Positions 25,175-34,799 are shown, numbered from the stretch's first letter. The stretch is 64,000 nucleotides of DNA from Martelella lutilitoris (GCF_005924265.1 NZ_VCLB01000006.1:186001-250000), one strand, 5' to 3'. The notes: generated by a model from the letters alone, not told the origin. Made by a program: numbers and translations.

Positions 25175-26704
25175 ATGACATTTTTCAGGAAAAGCGCGTT
25201 CTTTGCAGCGGGGCTGATGGCCAGCATCGCCTTCACCGCGCCCGCTTTCGCCGGCAAGGCTGACGACACGCTGAACGTCGCCATGGCCGAGGAAATCCTC
25301 AATCTCGACTACAACTACACGACCAAGCGCGAATACATCATTCTCGCGCAGCTGACCGACTCCACGCTGTTCGATCTCGATCCGGCGACCCAGGCGTTCA
25401 AGCCGGCGGTCGCGACCGGCTATGACTTCATCGACGACACCACAGTCGACATCACCCTGCGCGATGACGTCAGATTCCACGACGGTTCGACCCTGACGGC
25501 CGAAGACGTCGCCTACACCTATAACTGGATCATCAATCCCGAAAGCGAATCCAATGCCAGCGGCACGATCGGGCGCTGGCTCGACAATGCCGAGGTGACG
25601 GGGCCGAATACGGTGCGCTTTCACCTGAAGTCGGTTTATCCGCTTGTCCTGCGCGATATGGCCCAGCGGATCATGCTGCGCAAGGCCGGCACTTATGACG
25701 AGGGCGGCGTGATCGACCGCGACGCCATGGCAAGCGACCTGATCGGCACCGGACCCTACAAGGTCGTTTCCTTCGAGCCGGGCCAGGAACTCGTTCTGGA
25801 ACGCTTCGATGACTATTTCGGCGAGAAACCCGCAATCGAGAAGATCGTCGTGCGCAGCCTGCCGGACATGGGCACGCAACAGGCCGAACTGATGTCCGGC
25901 GGCGTCGACTGGATGTTCAAGGTGCCGCTCGAGCTTGCCGAAAACCTCGGCTCCACGCCAATGGCGGAGCATTTGAGCGGACCGGATCTGCGGATCGGCT
26001 TCCTTGTGCTGGACGCCGGCGGCCTGACCGATCCCGACGGACCGCTGACCAAGCCGAAGGTGCGCCAGGCCATCAACCATGCGCTGAACAAGAGCGACAT
26101 GGCCAAATATCTGATCGGTGGCTCGGCCGAGGCGATTCACACCGCCTGCCATCCGGCGCAGTTCGGCTGCGACCAGAACGTGACGGACTACCCTTACGAC
26201 CCGGAGAAGGCCAAGGAACTTCTGGCCGAGGCCGGCTATCCGGACGGGTTTCCGCTCGAGATCTGGGCCTATCGCGACAAGCCCGCGGCGGAAGCGATCG
26301 CAGCCGATCTTGAAGCCATAGGCATCGACGTCGACCTGCGCTATGTGAAGCTTGCAAGCCTCAACCAGGCGCGCGCCGACCAGAATATCCCCGCCTATTT
26401 CGGCACCTGGGGCTCCGGCGGCACGGCGGATACGGCGGCCATCGCCCGCATCCATTTCTCCATGGACACCGACCGCAACCTTTCCGGCGACGAGGCGCTG
26501 GCCGAAACGGTTCTGGCCGCCGAGCAGACCGTGGACCAGGAAAAGCGCAAGGAACTCTACAGCGAGGCGCTGGGGAAAATCGCCGACGAGGCGTACTGGG
26601 CGCCGCTCTTCACCTATTCGGCCAACTACCTCGTTTCGCCGGATCTTGAATTCCCGCTCGATCCGGACGGCTTGCCGCGCCTCCAGAATTCAAGCTGGAA
26701 GTGA
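25175..26704 (+). CDS. peptide/opine-type ABC transporter substrate-binding protein
   Basis: A periplasmic solute receptor of family 5 (DppA/OppA-like). The signal peptide MTFFRKSAFFAAGLMASIAF ends at AFA-GK. VRFHDGSTLTAEDVAYTYNW is the family signature. The body keeps GTGPYKVVSFEPGQELVLER and VRQAINHALNK. It is 509 residues from ATG 25175, which follows GGGAGGAACAG; an upstream in-frame start at 25139 is not needed. It is the first gene of a five-gene operon with two permeases, a fused ATPase and a lyase. The ligand is unknown; peptides, opines or an amino-polycarboxylate are possible. Confidence 0.9.
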   Translation: MTFFRKSAFFAAGLMASIAFTAPAFAGKADDTLNVAMAEEILNLDYNYTTKREYIILAQLTDSTLFDLDPATQAFKPAVATGYDFIDDTTVDITLRDDVRFHDGSTLTAEDVAYTYNWIINPESESNASGTIGRWLDNAEVTGPNTVRFHLKSVYPLVLRDMAQRIMLRKAGTYDEGGVIDRDAMASDLIGTGPYKVVSFEPGQELVLERFDDYFGEKPAIEKIVVRSLPDMGTQQAELMSGGVDWMFKVPLELAENLGSTPMAEHLSGPDLRIGFLVLDAGGLTDPDGPLTKPKVRQAINHALNKSDMAKYLIGGSAEAIHTACHPAQFGCDQNVTDYPYDPEKAKELLAEAGYPDGFPLEIWAYRDKPAAEAIAADLEAIGIDVDLRYVKLASLNQARADQNIPAYFGTWGSGGTADTAAIARIHFSMDTDRNLSGDEALAETVLAAEQTVDQEKRKELYSEALGKIADEAYWAPLFTYSANYLVSPDLEFPLDPDGLPRLQNSSWK

Positions 26705-26713
26705 TAATTTCTA

Positions 26714-26740
26714 CCGGCGGCCGCAGGAAGCAGCCGCCGG
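26714..26740 (+). other. intercistronic GC hairpin between binding protein and permease genes
   Basis: The perfect 8-bp stem CCGGCGGC / GCCGCCGG encloses an 11-nt loop with no T-tract. It starts 9 bp after the binding-protein stop. Such hairpins typically stabilise the 5' mRNA segment and lower downstream expression. Similar ones lie at 43988-44014 and 53485-53508. Confidence 0.65.
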
Positions 26741-26758
26741 GGATGGAGGATCTTCAAC

Positions 26759-27676
26759 ATGCTGCGTTATATCGGGCTGAGGGCCGTCATGGCCCTGGCG
26801 GTCGCCTTTGCCGTATCGCTCGCCGCCTTTTTCCTGCTCAACCTCGCCACCGATCCGGCGCATGCGATTGCCGGCGAGGACGCCACGCAGGAGGTCGTCG
26901 AGGCGATCCGCGCCCGCTACGGCCTCGATCAGCCCCTGCCGGTCCGCTACTTCGAATGGCTCGCCGGCGTGTTGCGCGGGGATTTCGGCGAGAGCTATTA
27001 CTGGCACAAGCCGGTTGCCGAACTGGTCGCAAGCCGCGCCGGCGTGACGCTGGCGCTGGCCTTTTCGGCGCTTGCCGTCACAATCGCCATCGCCATCCCG
27101 CTCGGCGCGCTGGCAGCGCTCAATCCCAACAGCTGGATCGACCGGTTCGCGCTTGGCGTCGCCGTTTCCGCGCAGGCGGTGCCGAATTTCTGGCTGGGGC
27201 TGATCATGATCATCATCTTCGCGGTGACGATCCCGCTGTTCCCGGTCTCCGGCGATGATAGCTGGCGGCATTTCGTCCTGCCCGCGATCGTCCTCGGCGC
27301 ATCGTCGGTACCGGCGGTCATGCGGCTGACGCGCACCGGACTTCTGGACGTGATGAGCGCGGACTATATCCGCACCGCCCGCTCCAAGGGCTATCGCGGC
27401 TGGAGCCTGCTCTACCGCCATGCGCTGCGCAACGCGCTTCTGCCGGTGATCTCCGTGCTCGCCGTCCAGCTCGGCCAGAAATTCGGCGGCTCGGTGATCA
27501 CCGAAAGCATCTTCGCCATCAACGGCCTCGGCCGTCTCGCGCTGGAATCGATCCTCGGCGCCGATATCCCGACGGTGCAGATGCTGATCTTCATCTTCGC
27601 CATCGTCTTCGTTGCCATGAACCTTCTCGCCGACATTCTCAATGCGGCGCTCGACCCGAGGATCAGAATCGGATGA
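26759..27676 (+). CDS. ABC transporter permease, DppB-like
   Basis: An inner-membrane channel subunit of the peptide-type importer. It starts with an N-terminal helix (ALAVAFAVSLAAFFLLNLA), followed by YGLDQPLPVRYFEWLAGVLRGDFGES, the usual DppB periplasmic region. The permease signature is DYIRTARSKGYRGWSLLYRHALRNALLP, where the EAA loop contacts the ATPase. It ends with DILNAALDPRIR. It is 305 residues with about six membrane segments. It overlaps the next permease by 4 bp (ATGA). Confidence 0.92.
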   Translation: MLRYIGLRAVMALAVAFAVSLAAFFLLNLATDPAHAIAGEDATQEVVEAIRARYGLDQPLPVRYFEWLAGVLRGDFGESYYWHKPVAELVASRAGVTLALAFSALAVTIAIAIPLGALAALNPNSWIDRFALGVAVSAQAVPNFWLGLIMIIIFAVTIPLFPVSGDDSWRHFVLPAIVLGASSVPAVMRLTRTGLLDVMSADYIRTARSKGYRGWSLLYRHALRNALLPVISVLAVQLGQKFGGSVITESIFAINGLGRLALESILGADIPTVQMLIFIFAIVFVAMNLLADILNAALDPRIRIG

Positions 27677-28587
27677 GTGATACGGATATTGCCTATTCGG
27701 CCGCGGAAACCGGTCCCGAAACGGAGGGCCTGACGCCCGGCCAGATCATGCGCCAGCGCGCCTTCGGTCACACCGGATTCCTGATCGGCGCGGGCCTGAT
27801 CGTGGTGCTCGCGCTGATTGCCATCGCCGCGCCGCTGATCGCCCCGCACGATCCTTACGTCCAGTCGCTCAGCCAACGCATGCTGCCGCCGGTGTGGAAC
27901 GAGGGCGGGACCTGGGACCACATCTTCGGCACAGACCAGAACGGCCGTGACTATCTGAGCCGTCTCATCTACGGCACGCGGATCTCGATCACGATCGGCA
28001 TCGGCGCCGCCAGCATCGGCCTTCTGATCGGCGTCACGCTTGGCGTGCTGGCGGGTTATTTCGGCGGATGGGTCGACCACGCGATCAGCTTCGTGCTCAC
28101 CGCCCAGCTCGCGCTGCCGTCGCTGCTTCTCGCCATGGCGCTGGTGTTCATCATCGGCCCGTCGATCTGGGTGGTTATCGGCATTATCGGCGTGCTGCAC
28201 TGGACCTATTATCTTGTGGTTACCCGCGCGGCGACGCAGCGGATCAAGAACCTGGATTTCGTCGCGGCCGCCGCATCCGCAGGCGCCAGTCCCCGGCAGG
28301 TCATCTGGCACGAAATCCTGCCCAATCTCGTCTCGCAGATCATCGTCATCTTCACCTTCGAGCTTGGCATCGCCATTCTGGCGGAATCGAGCCTCTCCTT
28401 CCTCGGCGTCGGCATCCAGCCGCCGACGCCCTCCTGGGGGCTGATGATCGCCGAGGGCAAGCAGGCGATCTTCTACCGGCCCTGGCTGGTGGTGCTGCCG
28501 GGCATCTGCCTGTTCCTGCTGGTGATCGGCGCCAACCTGATGGGCGACGGCATGCGCGACATCACATCGCCGGAGGGCCGCAACTGA
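27673..28587 (+). CDS. ABC transporter permease, DppC-like
   Basis: The second channel subunit. Family marks are LIAPHDPYVQSLSQRMLPP, HIFGTDQNGRDYLSRLIYGTRISI and the EAA loop AAAASAGASPRQVIWHEILPNL, with SSLSFLGVGIQPPTPSWGLM. It has 304 residues and about six membrane segments, preceded by a 40-residue cytoplasmic tail. It starts within the stop of the DppB-like gene and overlaps the ATPase gene by one base. Confidence 0.92.
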   Translation: MSDTDIAYSAAETGPETEGLTPGQIMRQRAFGHTGFLIGAGLIVVLALIAIAAPLIAPHDPYVQSLSQRMLPPVWNEGGTWDHIFGTDQNGRDYLSRLIYGTRISITIGIGAASIGLLIGVTLGVLAGYFGGWVDHAISFVLTAQLALPSLLLAMALVFIIGPSIWVVIGIIGVLHWTYYLVVTRAATQRIKNLDFVAAAASAGASPRQVIWHEILPNLVSQIIVIFTFELGIAILAESSLSFLGVGIQPPTPSWGLMIAEGKQAIFYRPWLVVLPGICLFLLVIGANLMGDGMRDITSPEGRN

Positions 28588-30416
28588 TGACCGCGCTTCT
28601 CGATATCCAGAATCTCGAAGTCACTCTCGGCGTTCCCGGCGGCAATCTCTTTGCCCTGCGCGACGTGTCGCTGACGCTCGAGCGCGGCCAGTCGCTCGGC
28701 ATTGTCGGCGAAAGCGGATCCGGCAAATCGATGACCGCGCTCGCCCTGATGCGGCTTCTGCCGCGCGTCGCCAATGCCACGGCGGACCGCATGGATTTCG
28801 ACGGGCGGGAGCTTCGCGAGCTGAGCGATGCCGCCTTCGCCACCGGTATTCTCGGCACCCGCATCGCGATGATCTTCCAGGAGCCGATGACGTCGCTGAA
28901 CCCGGTCTACACGATCGGCCGGCAGATGACCGAGGCAGCCGTGATGCGCGGCGCGCTGTCCGCGCGCAAGGCCCGCGAGCGCGCCATCGCGCTTCTCGAG
29001 CGCGTCGGCATTCCCGATCCCTCCGGCCGCATGGGCCAGTTCCCGCACCAGCTTTCCGGCGGCCAGCGCCAGCGGGTGATGATCGCCATGGCGCTGATGC
29101 TGGAGCCGGAACTCTTGATCGCAGACGAGCCGACAACGGCGCTCGACGTCACGGTCCAGGCGCAGATCCTCGACCTGCTTGATGATCTCAGGCGCGAGTT
29201 CAACATGGGCCTGATCCTGATCTCGCACGATCTCGCCGTTGTCGCCGAGCGCACCGACAAGGTCGCCGTCATGTATGGCGGCGAGGTGATCGAACAGGGC
29301 AAGGCGGCGGATGTGCTGAGAACGCCCGCCCACCCCTATACGCAGTCGCTGCTGCTGGCGATCCCGCGGCTTGACCAGCCGCCGCGCAGGCTTGGCGCCA
29401 TCCCCGGCATTGTTCCCTCGATCATGGAACGGCCGGAGGCCTGCATCTTCGCGCCGCGCTGCGCCCACCGGCGCGAAACGTGCGTCGAGAAGAGGCCGCC
29501 GGAAAAGAGCTCGATGGCGGATCATGTCTATCGCTGCATCCTGGAGACGCCGCCGGAACCGCGCATCGAGGCGCTTCCCGCCCATCTTGCCAGGGGACCA
29601 CAGGCCGAGACCGATATTGTCATCGAGGCGAAGGAGATTACCCAGATCTACACGTCGCGCCGGGGGCTATTCGGTCCCAAACGGGAGCTGAAAGCGCTCG
29701 ACAACGTATCGTTGACGGTCCGGCGCGGCGAAACGCTGGCGCTGATCGGCGAAAGCGGATCGGGCAAGTCGACGCTGGCGCGCATCCTGCTCGGCCTCAA
29801 CGAGCCGACGGACGGCCGCGTGACCATGCTCGGACGCCCCATTTCCGAGCTGTCCCACATCGAAAGGGCCTCTTTCGTCCAGCCGATCTTTCAGGACCCG
29901 TATTCCTCGCTCAATCCGCGCCGACGCCTGTCGGAGATCATCGCACGGCCGCTGGAGCTTTCCGGCAACGGCGATGCGGCGGCGCGCCTTGCCGCCGTGC
30001 GCGACGTGATGGACCTCGTGCGCCTGCCGAAGCGTCTCTTACATGCCTATCCCTCGCAACTTTCCGGCGGACAGCGCCAGCGCGTCGCCATCGCCCGCGC
30101 GCTGGTGACGAGACCCGAGGCGCTGATCTGCGATGAACCGACCTCGGCGCTCGACGTTTCGGTCCAGGCGCAGATCCTCAACCTGTTCGACGATCTGCGC
30201 GCCGAGATGAACCTGACGACGCTTCTGATCACCCACGACATGGCGGTCGTTCATCAGGCGGCCGATCGGGTCGCGGTCATGCTCGACGGAAAAATCGTCG
30301 AGGAAGGCCGGGCCGCCGACGTGCTGCACGCGCCGAAGAACGACTATACGGCACGGCTTCTTTCCGCCGCGCCGCAATTTCATGAGGCAGACCCCGAAGC
30401 GGAGATGGCCCGATGA
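28587..30416 (+). CDS. fused dual ATP-binding protein of a peptide-type ABC importer (DppD-DppF fusion)
   Basis: One 609-residue polypeptide carries both ATPases. The first half has Walker A GESGSGKSMTA, signature [15 protein letters not shown] and Walker B LLIADEPTTALD, and ends with the oligopeptide-transporter C-terminal Cys-rich stretch CIFAPRCAHRRETC. The second half repeats this with [27 protein letters not shown] and ALICDEPTSALD. Fusion of DppD and DppF is common in rhizobia. ATG 28587 overlaps the permease stop TGA. It overlaps the lyase gene by 4 bp. Confidence 0.93.
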   Translation: MTALLDIQNLEVTLGVPGGNLFALRDVSLTLERGQSLGIVGESGSGKSMTALALMRLLPRVANATADRMDFDGRELRELSDAAFATGILGTRIAMIFQEPMTSLNPVYTIGRQMTEAAVMRGALSARKARERAIALLERVGIPDPSGRMGQFPHQLSGGQRQRVMIAMALMLEPELLIADEPTTALDVTVQAQILDLLDDLRREFNMGLILISHDLAVVAERTDKVAVMYGGEVIEQGKAADVLRTPAHPYTQSLLLAIPRLDQPPRRLGAIPGIVPSIMERPEACIFAPRCAHRRETCVEKRPPEKSSMADHVYRCILETPPEPRIEALPAHLARGPQAETDIVIEAKEITQIYTSRRGLFGPKRELKALDNVSLTVRRGETLALIGESGSGKSTLARILLGLNEPTDGRVTMLGRPISELSHIERASFVQPIFQDPYSSLNPRRRLSEIIARPLELSGNGDAAARLAAVRDVMDLVRLPKRLLHAYPSQLSGGQRQRVAIARALVTRPEALICDEPTSALDVSVQAQILNLFDDLRAEMNLTTLLITHDMAVVHQAADRVAVMLDGKIVEEGRAADVLHAPKNDYTARLLSAAPQFHEADPEAEMAR

Positions 30417-31759
30417 CCAAGACCGGGACGGCACTGACGCCGGAAACGCTGTTTGCCCGCGAGACCCTCTGGCAATCCTGGCTCGATGTCGAGGCGGCGC
30501 TGGCGGAAGTGCAGGCCGACATGGGCACAATTCCGCAATGGGCTGCGCGCGATATCCGGACAGCGGCAAAGCTCGAGACCATCGGGGCCGCAGCGTTGGA
30601 GGCGGATATACGCAAGACGCTGGCGCCGGTCATGTCGCTGACGCGGCTTCTTGGCGAGGCTGCGGGCAAGGCGGGCGATTACGTGCATTGGGGGGCGACC
30701 ACCCAGAACGTGATGCAGACCGGCCGCATCCTCCTGATCCGCGAAGCGGATCGGGCCATTCGCGGAGAGATTGCACGCGCGATGAGAAGGCTTGCGGCCC
30801 TTGCGGAAGAGCATGCCGGCACGGTCATGGCCGGACGCACCAACCGCCAGCACGCCCTGCCGATCACCTTCGGCTTCAAGGTTGCCGGGTGGATCGAGGA
30901 GATGGGCCGGGCGGTGGAACGGCTGGATGACGGCGGCAAGCGGCTGTTCTCCCTGCCCTTCGGCGGCGCTGTCGGCGCCATGCACGCCTTCGGGCCGGAC
31001 GGGCGCGCGCTCAACCGTCGTCTTGCGGAAAAACTCGGCCTTCGCGAACTGCTGGTGCCGGGGCGAACCATCAACGACATCTTCGCCGACTATATCGTGC
31101 AGCACTGCCTGATGGCGATGACCGTGGAGCGCATCATGGCGGAGGCCTATCTGCTGATGACCGAGGAGATCGGCGAGCTTTCTGAAACGCTCGATGCCGG
31201 CACGGTCGGCTCATCCACCATGCCGCACAAGGTCAATCCGAAATTCGTCGTCAGGGTCCTGGCCGAGGCTGCGGAACTGCGCGGCCTTGCGGCAAGCGCG
31301 ATGGAAACCGGGCGCTCCAGTCACGAGGGAGATGCCGCGACCAACCAATTGCTCTCATCCGTGCTCGACCGCGCCGTGCCGCTTTCCTGGCGGATGACGC
31401 GCGGCTTTGCCGATACGCTTCACCGCATTCGCGTCAACCCGGATGCGATGATGCGCAATGCAGAACTCTCCGGCGGCGTGATCGCGACCGAGAACCTGAT
31501 GATGCGGCTGGCGCCGAAGACCGGACGGGCATCCGCCCATGATCTCGTCCATCATGTTCTGGCCGAAGCATCCGCCGGCGGCGCAACGCGGGCGGAGGAA
31601 CTGCTGAACAACGACACGATCTCGAAATACCTCCCCGCCGAGGAAATCCGCGCGGCGCTGATGCCGGCGGCCTATTGCGGCGACAGCCGCGACATCGCGC
31701 TGAAGGCGGCCGTCATGGCCCGCGATCTTGCGGGAAAACTGGACGGGGAGACGAATTGA
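30413..31759 (+). CDS. aspartase/fumarase superfamily lyase (adenylosuccinate lyase / PcaB-like)
   Basis: A homotetrameric cytoplasmic lyase that would eliminate a fumarate-like product from a C-N or C-C linked substrate. The superfamily signature GSSTMPHKVNPKF carries the flexible catalytic-Ser loop. HWGATTQNVMQTG is conserved region 1, and AGRTNRQHALPITFGFKVAGW resembles PcaB (3-carboxymuconate cycloisomerase) and PurB. It is 448 residues. Because it overlaps the transporter ATPase gene by 4 bp, it probably acts on the imported solute, for example an N-substituted aspartate. That is inference; no aromatic pca genes are present. It converges with the LysR gene 10 bp away. Confidence 0.85.
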   Translation: MTKTGTALTPETLFARETLWQSWLDVEAALAEVQADMGTIPQWAARDIRTAAKLETIGAAALEADIRKTLAPVMSLTRLLGEAAGKAGDYVHWGATTQNVMQTGRILLIREADRAIRGEIARAMRRLAALAEEHAGTVMAGRTNRQHALPITFGFKVAGWIEEMGRAVERLDDGGKRLFSLPFGGAVGAMHAFGPDGRALNRRLAEKLGLRELLVPGRTINDIFADYIVQHCLMAMTVERIMAEAYLLMTEEIGELSETLDAGTVGSSTMPHKVNPKFVVRVLAEAAELRGLAASAMETGRSSHEGDAATNQLLSSVLDRAVPLSWRMTRGFADTLHRIRVNPDAMMRNAELSGGVIATENLMMRLAPKTGRASAHDLVHHVLAEASAGGATRAEELLNNDTISKYLPAEEIRAALMPAAYCGDSRDIALKAAVMARDLAGKLDGETN

Positions 31760-31769
31760 GCGGCGGCTG

Positions 31770-32699
31770 TCAGATCAGGTAGAAAAGATCGGCAATCTCC
31801 GGACGTTCGGCGCGCTGGACCTCCACATGCTGGCTCAACGCGTCGAGAAAGACCTCCGACAATTGCGAGCGCGGCCCCTTTGCGTGCAGGCTCGCATAGG
31901 TAATCCAGTGATCGCCGGCAAGCGGGCGCAGTACCAGGCCCTTCGTGGTCAGCGCCGGGGCGCAGACGGGGTCGATCAGCGTCACGCCAAGGCCCATCCG
32001 CACCATTTCCACCGTCACGATGGTCGAGCCGGTCTCGACCGCCGTGTCGACCCGGAGACCGGAGCCGCCCATCACCTCGTCGAGCCGACTGCGCCAGCGC
32101 TGGCCGGGCGCCAGCGTGACGAAGGGCGCACCCTCCAGCATGGCCGGCGTGATTTCCCGATGGCGGGCAAGCGCGTGGTTCTCCGGCATGAGAACGCAGA
32201 GCCTCGCCTTCAGGATCGGCATGATGTCGAGCGGGATGATCGCGTTTTCGACCGGCAGCGAGATGACGCCGAGATTATAGCCGCGCGCGGCGACCTTGCT
32301 CTCGATGGCAAAGCGGCTTTCGACGTGAACCGTGCACTGGAACTCATGGCCCGCTTCGCGCATGGCGGCAATGGCCGGCACCACCAGCGCATTGGCAAGC
32401 GGCGGCGCGGTGACCACCGACAGCCAGTTGCGCTTGCGGGTCTTGATGTCGCGGGCGACGGTGGCGATCTCGTCAATACCGGTCAGCGTGTTGGCGATCT
32501 GCTGGTAGAATTCGGCGCCATCCTCCGTCAGTTCGAGATTGCGGCGCGAGCGCGAAAACAGCGTCAGCGAAAGCTGGTCCTCGAGCTGCGACAACAGCCG
32601 GCTGGCCGCCGATGGTGACAGATTGAGCCGTGCCGCGGCTTCCGAAAGCGAGCCGGTGAGAACGATCAGGTGCAAGAGCCTGAGGCCGCGCAGGTTCAT
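31770..32699 (-). CDS. LysR-family transcriptional regulator
   Basis: The N-terminal winged helix reads MNLRGLRLLHLIVLTGSLSE followed by AAARLNLSPSAASRLLSQLE. The remaining 240 residues are a LysR substrate-binding domain. It is 309 residues. ATG 32699 has GGGAG about 8 nt upstream. It converges on the lyase gene of the importer operon and is the nearest candidate regulator of it, although LysR genes are more often divergent from their targets. The next gene upstream on the same strand is the PAS-LuxR regulator. Confidence 0.9.
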   Translation of the reverse strand: MNLRGLRLLHLIVLTGSLSEAAARLNLSPSAASRLLSQLEDQLSLTLFSRSRRNLELTEDGAEFYQQIANTLTGIDEIATVARDIKTRKRNWLSVVTAPPLANALVVPAIAAMREAGHEFQCTVHVESRFAIESKVAARGYNLGVISLPVENAIIPLDIMPILKARLCVLMPENHALARHREITPAMLEGAPFVTLAPGQRWRSRLDEVMGGSGLRVDTAVETGSTIVTVEMVRMGLGVTLIDPVCAPALTTKGLVLRPLAGDHWITYASLHAKGPRSQLSEVFLDALSQHVEVQRAERPEIADLFYLI

Positions 32700-32760
32700 T
32701 AAATACTCCCCCGAGAAAATTGCGGAATGCGCAACGATCGGCAGGGTAGGTCGACTTTCG

Positions 32761-33342
32761 TCAATTGTCGATGCGGCGCTGCCCCTCGTCCGGCGGGCCG
32801 TTGAGGAACCAGGCGATCAGCTCGGCGGTGTTGGCAAGGCCCAGCGCCCGCGTCATGCGCAGGCGGTGCATCTCGATGGTCCGGCGCGAAAGTCCAAGCT
32901 CCTCGGCGATCGCGGCATTGGTCTTGCCCTGGGCCACAAGCGTCAGGATTTGCCGCTGCCTTCCGGTCAGCCCCGTATTGGCCGCCGAAACCGGCCGCGC
33001 GATCGGTTCGAAACAATAGACGGCAGCGGCAAAGGGATCGCGGGTATTGTGCGAACGCCCCCGCACCCGGCACCAGAAGCGCCGTCCGTCGGTCGCGGCC
33101 ATGATCCGTTCGTCGTAATAGACCGCGCCGCCCGGCAGGTTGTCCCGCCACATCTCGCCGGTGCGTACGAAATCATCGATCGCCGGGTAGAGCCGCGCGA
33201 AGCTCTTGTTGATCAAGGCATCGCGCTGATAGCCGAACAGCGCCGCGAATTCGCCATTGCAGTCGCGGATCACGCGATGCGTGGCAAAGACCAGCGGCAC
33301 CGGAAGCTCGGACAGGGTGAAAGCGGCGTGGGCAGTGTTCAT
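32761..33342 (-). CDS. PAS-LuxR transcriptional regulator
   Basis: Residues 10-115 look like a PAS sensor (CNGEFAALFGYQRDALINKS, then GRRFWCRVRGRS). The C-terminal LuxR/GerE helix-turn-helix is LTGRQRQILTLVAQGKTNAA with SRRTIEMHRLRM. There is no receiver domain, so it probably senses a ligand or redox state directly. It is divergent from the scoA-scoB-thiolase operon, its likely target. ATG 33342 gives 193 residues, but its ribosome-binding site is weak; GTG 33366 or TTG 33378 would place the adjacent palindrome inside the gene. Confidence 0.83.
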   Translation of the reverse strand: MNTAHAAFTLSELPVPLVFATHRVIRDCNGEFAALFGYQRDALINKSFARLYPAIDDFVRTGEMWRDNLPGGAVYYDERIMAATDGRRFWCRVRGRSHNTRDPFAAAVYCFEPIARPVSAANTGLTGRQRQILTLVAQGKTNAAIAEELGLSRRTIEMHRLRMTRALGLANTAELIAWFLNGPPDEGQRRIDN

Positions 33343-33358
33343 GTCGTATAAATACGAC
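33343..33358. promoter_or_regulatory. perfect palindrome at the PAS-LuxR start, candidate autoregulatory operator
   Basis: GTCGTAT-AA-ATACGAC is a perfect 16-bp inverted repeat that abuts the ATG of the PAS-LuxR gene. It lies 67 bp upstream of the scoA start. It could control both divergent units. Confidence 0.5.
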
Positions 33359-33424
33359 TCGGTCACGACCGGTCGCAAGCCTTATTCTGCTTCTGACAAA
33401 TTGCAATTTCTCTGGGAGGAGGCA

Positions 33425-34138
33425 ATGCGGAAAGTCTATCAATCGGCGGCCGAGGCGCTTGCCGGACAGTTGCGGGATGGCATGGTGATCATGTCGGGCG
33501 GCTTCGGCCTCTGCGGCATTCCCGAAGCGCTGATCGACGCGGTGCTGGAATCGGGCGCCCGCGACCTGACGGTCATCTCCAACAATGCCGGCGTCGACGG
33601 GATCGGCCTCGGCCGACTTCTGGAAACGCGACAGATCAGGAAGATGATCTCGTCCTATGTGGGCGAGAACAAGCTGTTTGCCGAACAATATCTCGGCGGC
33701 GAGCTGGAACTCGAATTCAACCCGCAGGGCACGCTCGCCGAACGCATCCGCGCCGGCGGCGCCGGCATTCCGGCCTTCTTCACCAAGACCGGCGTCGGCA
33801 CGATGATCGCCGAGGGCAAGGAAGTGCGCAGCTTTGGCGGCGAGGATTATGTGATGGAGACCGGCCTTTTCGCCGATATCGCCCTCGTCCACGCCTATAA
33901 GGGCGATCATGAGGGCAATCTCGTCTATCGCAAGACCGCGCGCAACTTCAATCCGGACATGGCGACGGCCGCCCGGTTGACGGTCGCCGAAGTCGAACAC
34001 CTGGTTGCCCCCGGCGAGATCGATCCCGATCATATCCACACGCCCGGCATCTTCGTCTCGCGCATCGTCCATGTGCCGGATCCGGTGAAGCACATCGAGA
34101 AGCGAACCGTGCGCGAACGCAAGTCGGAGGAGGCGTGA
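33425..34138 (+). CDS. scoA: 3-oxoacid CoA-transferase subunit A
   Basis: The alpha subunit of a class I CoA-transferase that moves CoA from succinyl-CoA to acetoacetate. [26 protein letters not shown] and [16 protein letters not shown] are conserved; [20 protein letters not shown] and FFTKTGVGT are typical of SCOT/PcaI. It is 237 residues. ATG 33425 follows GGGAGGAGGCA; upstream in-frame starts overlap the divergent regulator and are rejected. It is the first gene of scoA-scoB-thiolase. A 3-oxoadipate transferase (PcaIJ) is the main alternative, but the thiolase and the bdhA gene favour acetoacetate. Confidence 0.88.
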   Translation: MRKVYQSAAEALAGQLRDGMVIMSGGFGLCGIPEALIDAVLESGARDLTVISNNAGVDGIGLGRLLETRQIRKMISSYVGENKLFAEQYLGGELELEFNPQGTLAERIRAGGAGIPAFFTKTGVGTMIAEGKEVRSFGGEDYVMETGLFADIALVHAYKGDHEGNLVYRKTARNFNPDMATAARLTVAEVEHLVAPGEIDPDHIHTPGIFVSRIVHVPDPVKHIEKRTVRERKSEEA

Positions 34139-34139
34139 C

Positions 34140-34799
34140 ATGGCCTGGACACGTGACCAGATGGCGGCCCGCGCCGCCCGCGAACTTGAAGACGGCTTCT
34201 ATGTCAATCTCGGCATCGGCATTCCCACGCTTGTCGCCAATTTCATTCCTGACGACATGGACGTCCGCCTGCAGAGCGAAAACGGCATGATGGGCATGGG
34301 TCCTTTTCCCTATGAAGGCGAAGAGGATGCCGACCTGATCAATGCCGGCAAGCAGACGGTGACGGCCCTGCCCCAGACAAGCTTCTTCTCCTCGTCGGAG
34401 AGCTTCGCCATGATCCGCGGCGGCCACATCGACCTGTCGATCCTCGGCGCCATGCAGGTTGCCGAAAACGGCGATCTCGCCAACTGGATGATCCCGGGCA
34501 AGATGGTCAAGGGCATGGGCGGGGCGATGGACCTCGTCGCCGGCGTCAAACGCGTCGTCGTGGTGATGGAGCATGAGGCGAAGGGTTCACCGAAGCTCCT
34601 GCGCGAATGCACCCTGCCGCTGACCGGCACGCGTGTGGCCGACATGGTGATCACCGATCTCGGCGTCTTCACCATTGCGCGGCAGGGACCGGTGAAGATG
34701 GTTCTGACCGAACTGGCCGATGGCGTCACGGTCGACGAGATCACCGCCAAGACAGAAGCGCGCTTCGAGGTCGGCCTTGATCGGGAGAGCGGCAAATGA
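34140..34799 (+). CDS. scoB: 3-oxoacid CoA-transferase subunit B
   Basis: The beta subunit, carrying the catalytic glutamate that forms the enzyme-CoA thioester: Glu47 in [43 protein letters not shown] and [18 protein letters not shown] are family marks. It is 219 residues, one base after scoA. It overlaps the thiolase gene by 4 bp (ATGA). Confidence 0.9.
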   Translation: MAWTRDQMAARAARELEDGFYVNLGIGIPTLVANFIPDDMDVRLQSENGMMGMGPFPYEGEEDADLINAGKQTVTALPQTSFFSSSESFAMIRGGHIDLSILGAMQVAENGDLANWMIPGKMVKGMGGAMDLVAGVKRVVVVMEHEAKGSPKLLRECTLPLTGTRVADMVITDLGVFTIARQGPVKMVLTELADGVTVDEITAKTEARFEVGLDRESGK

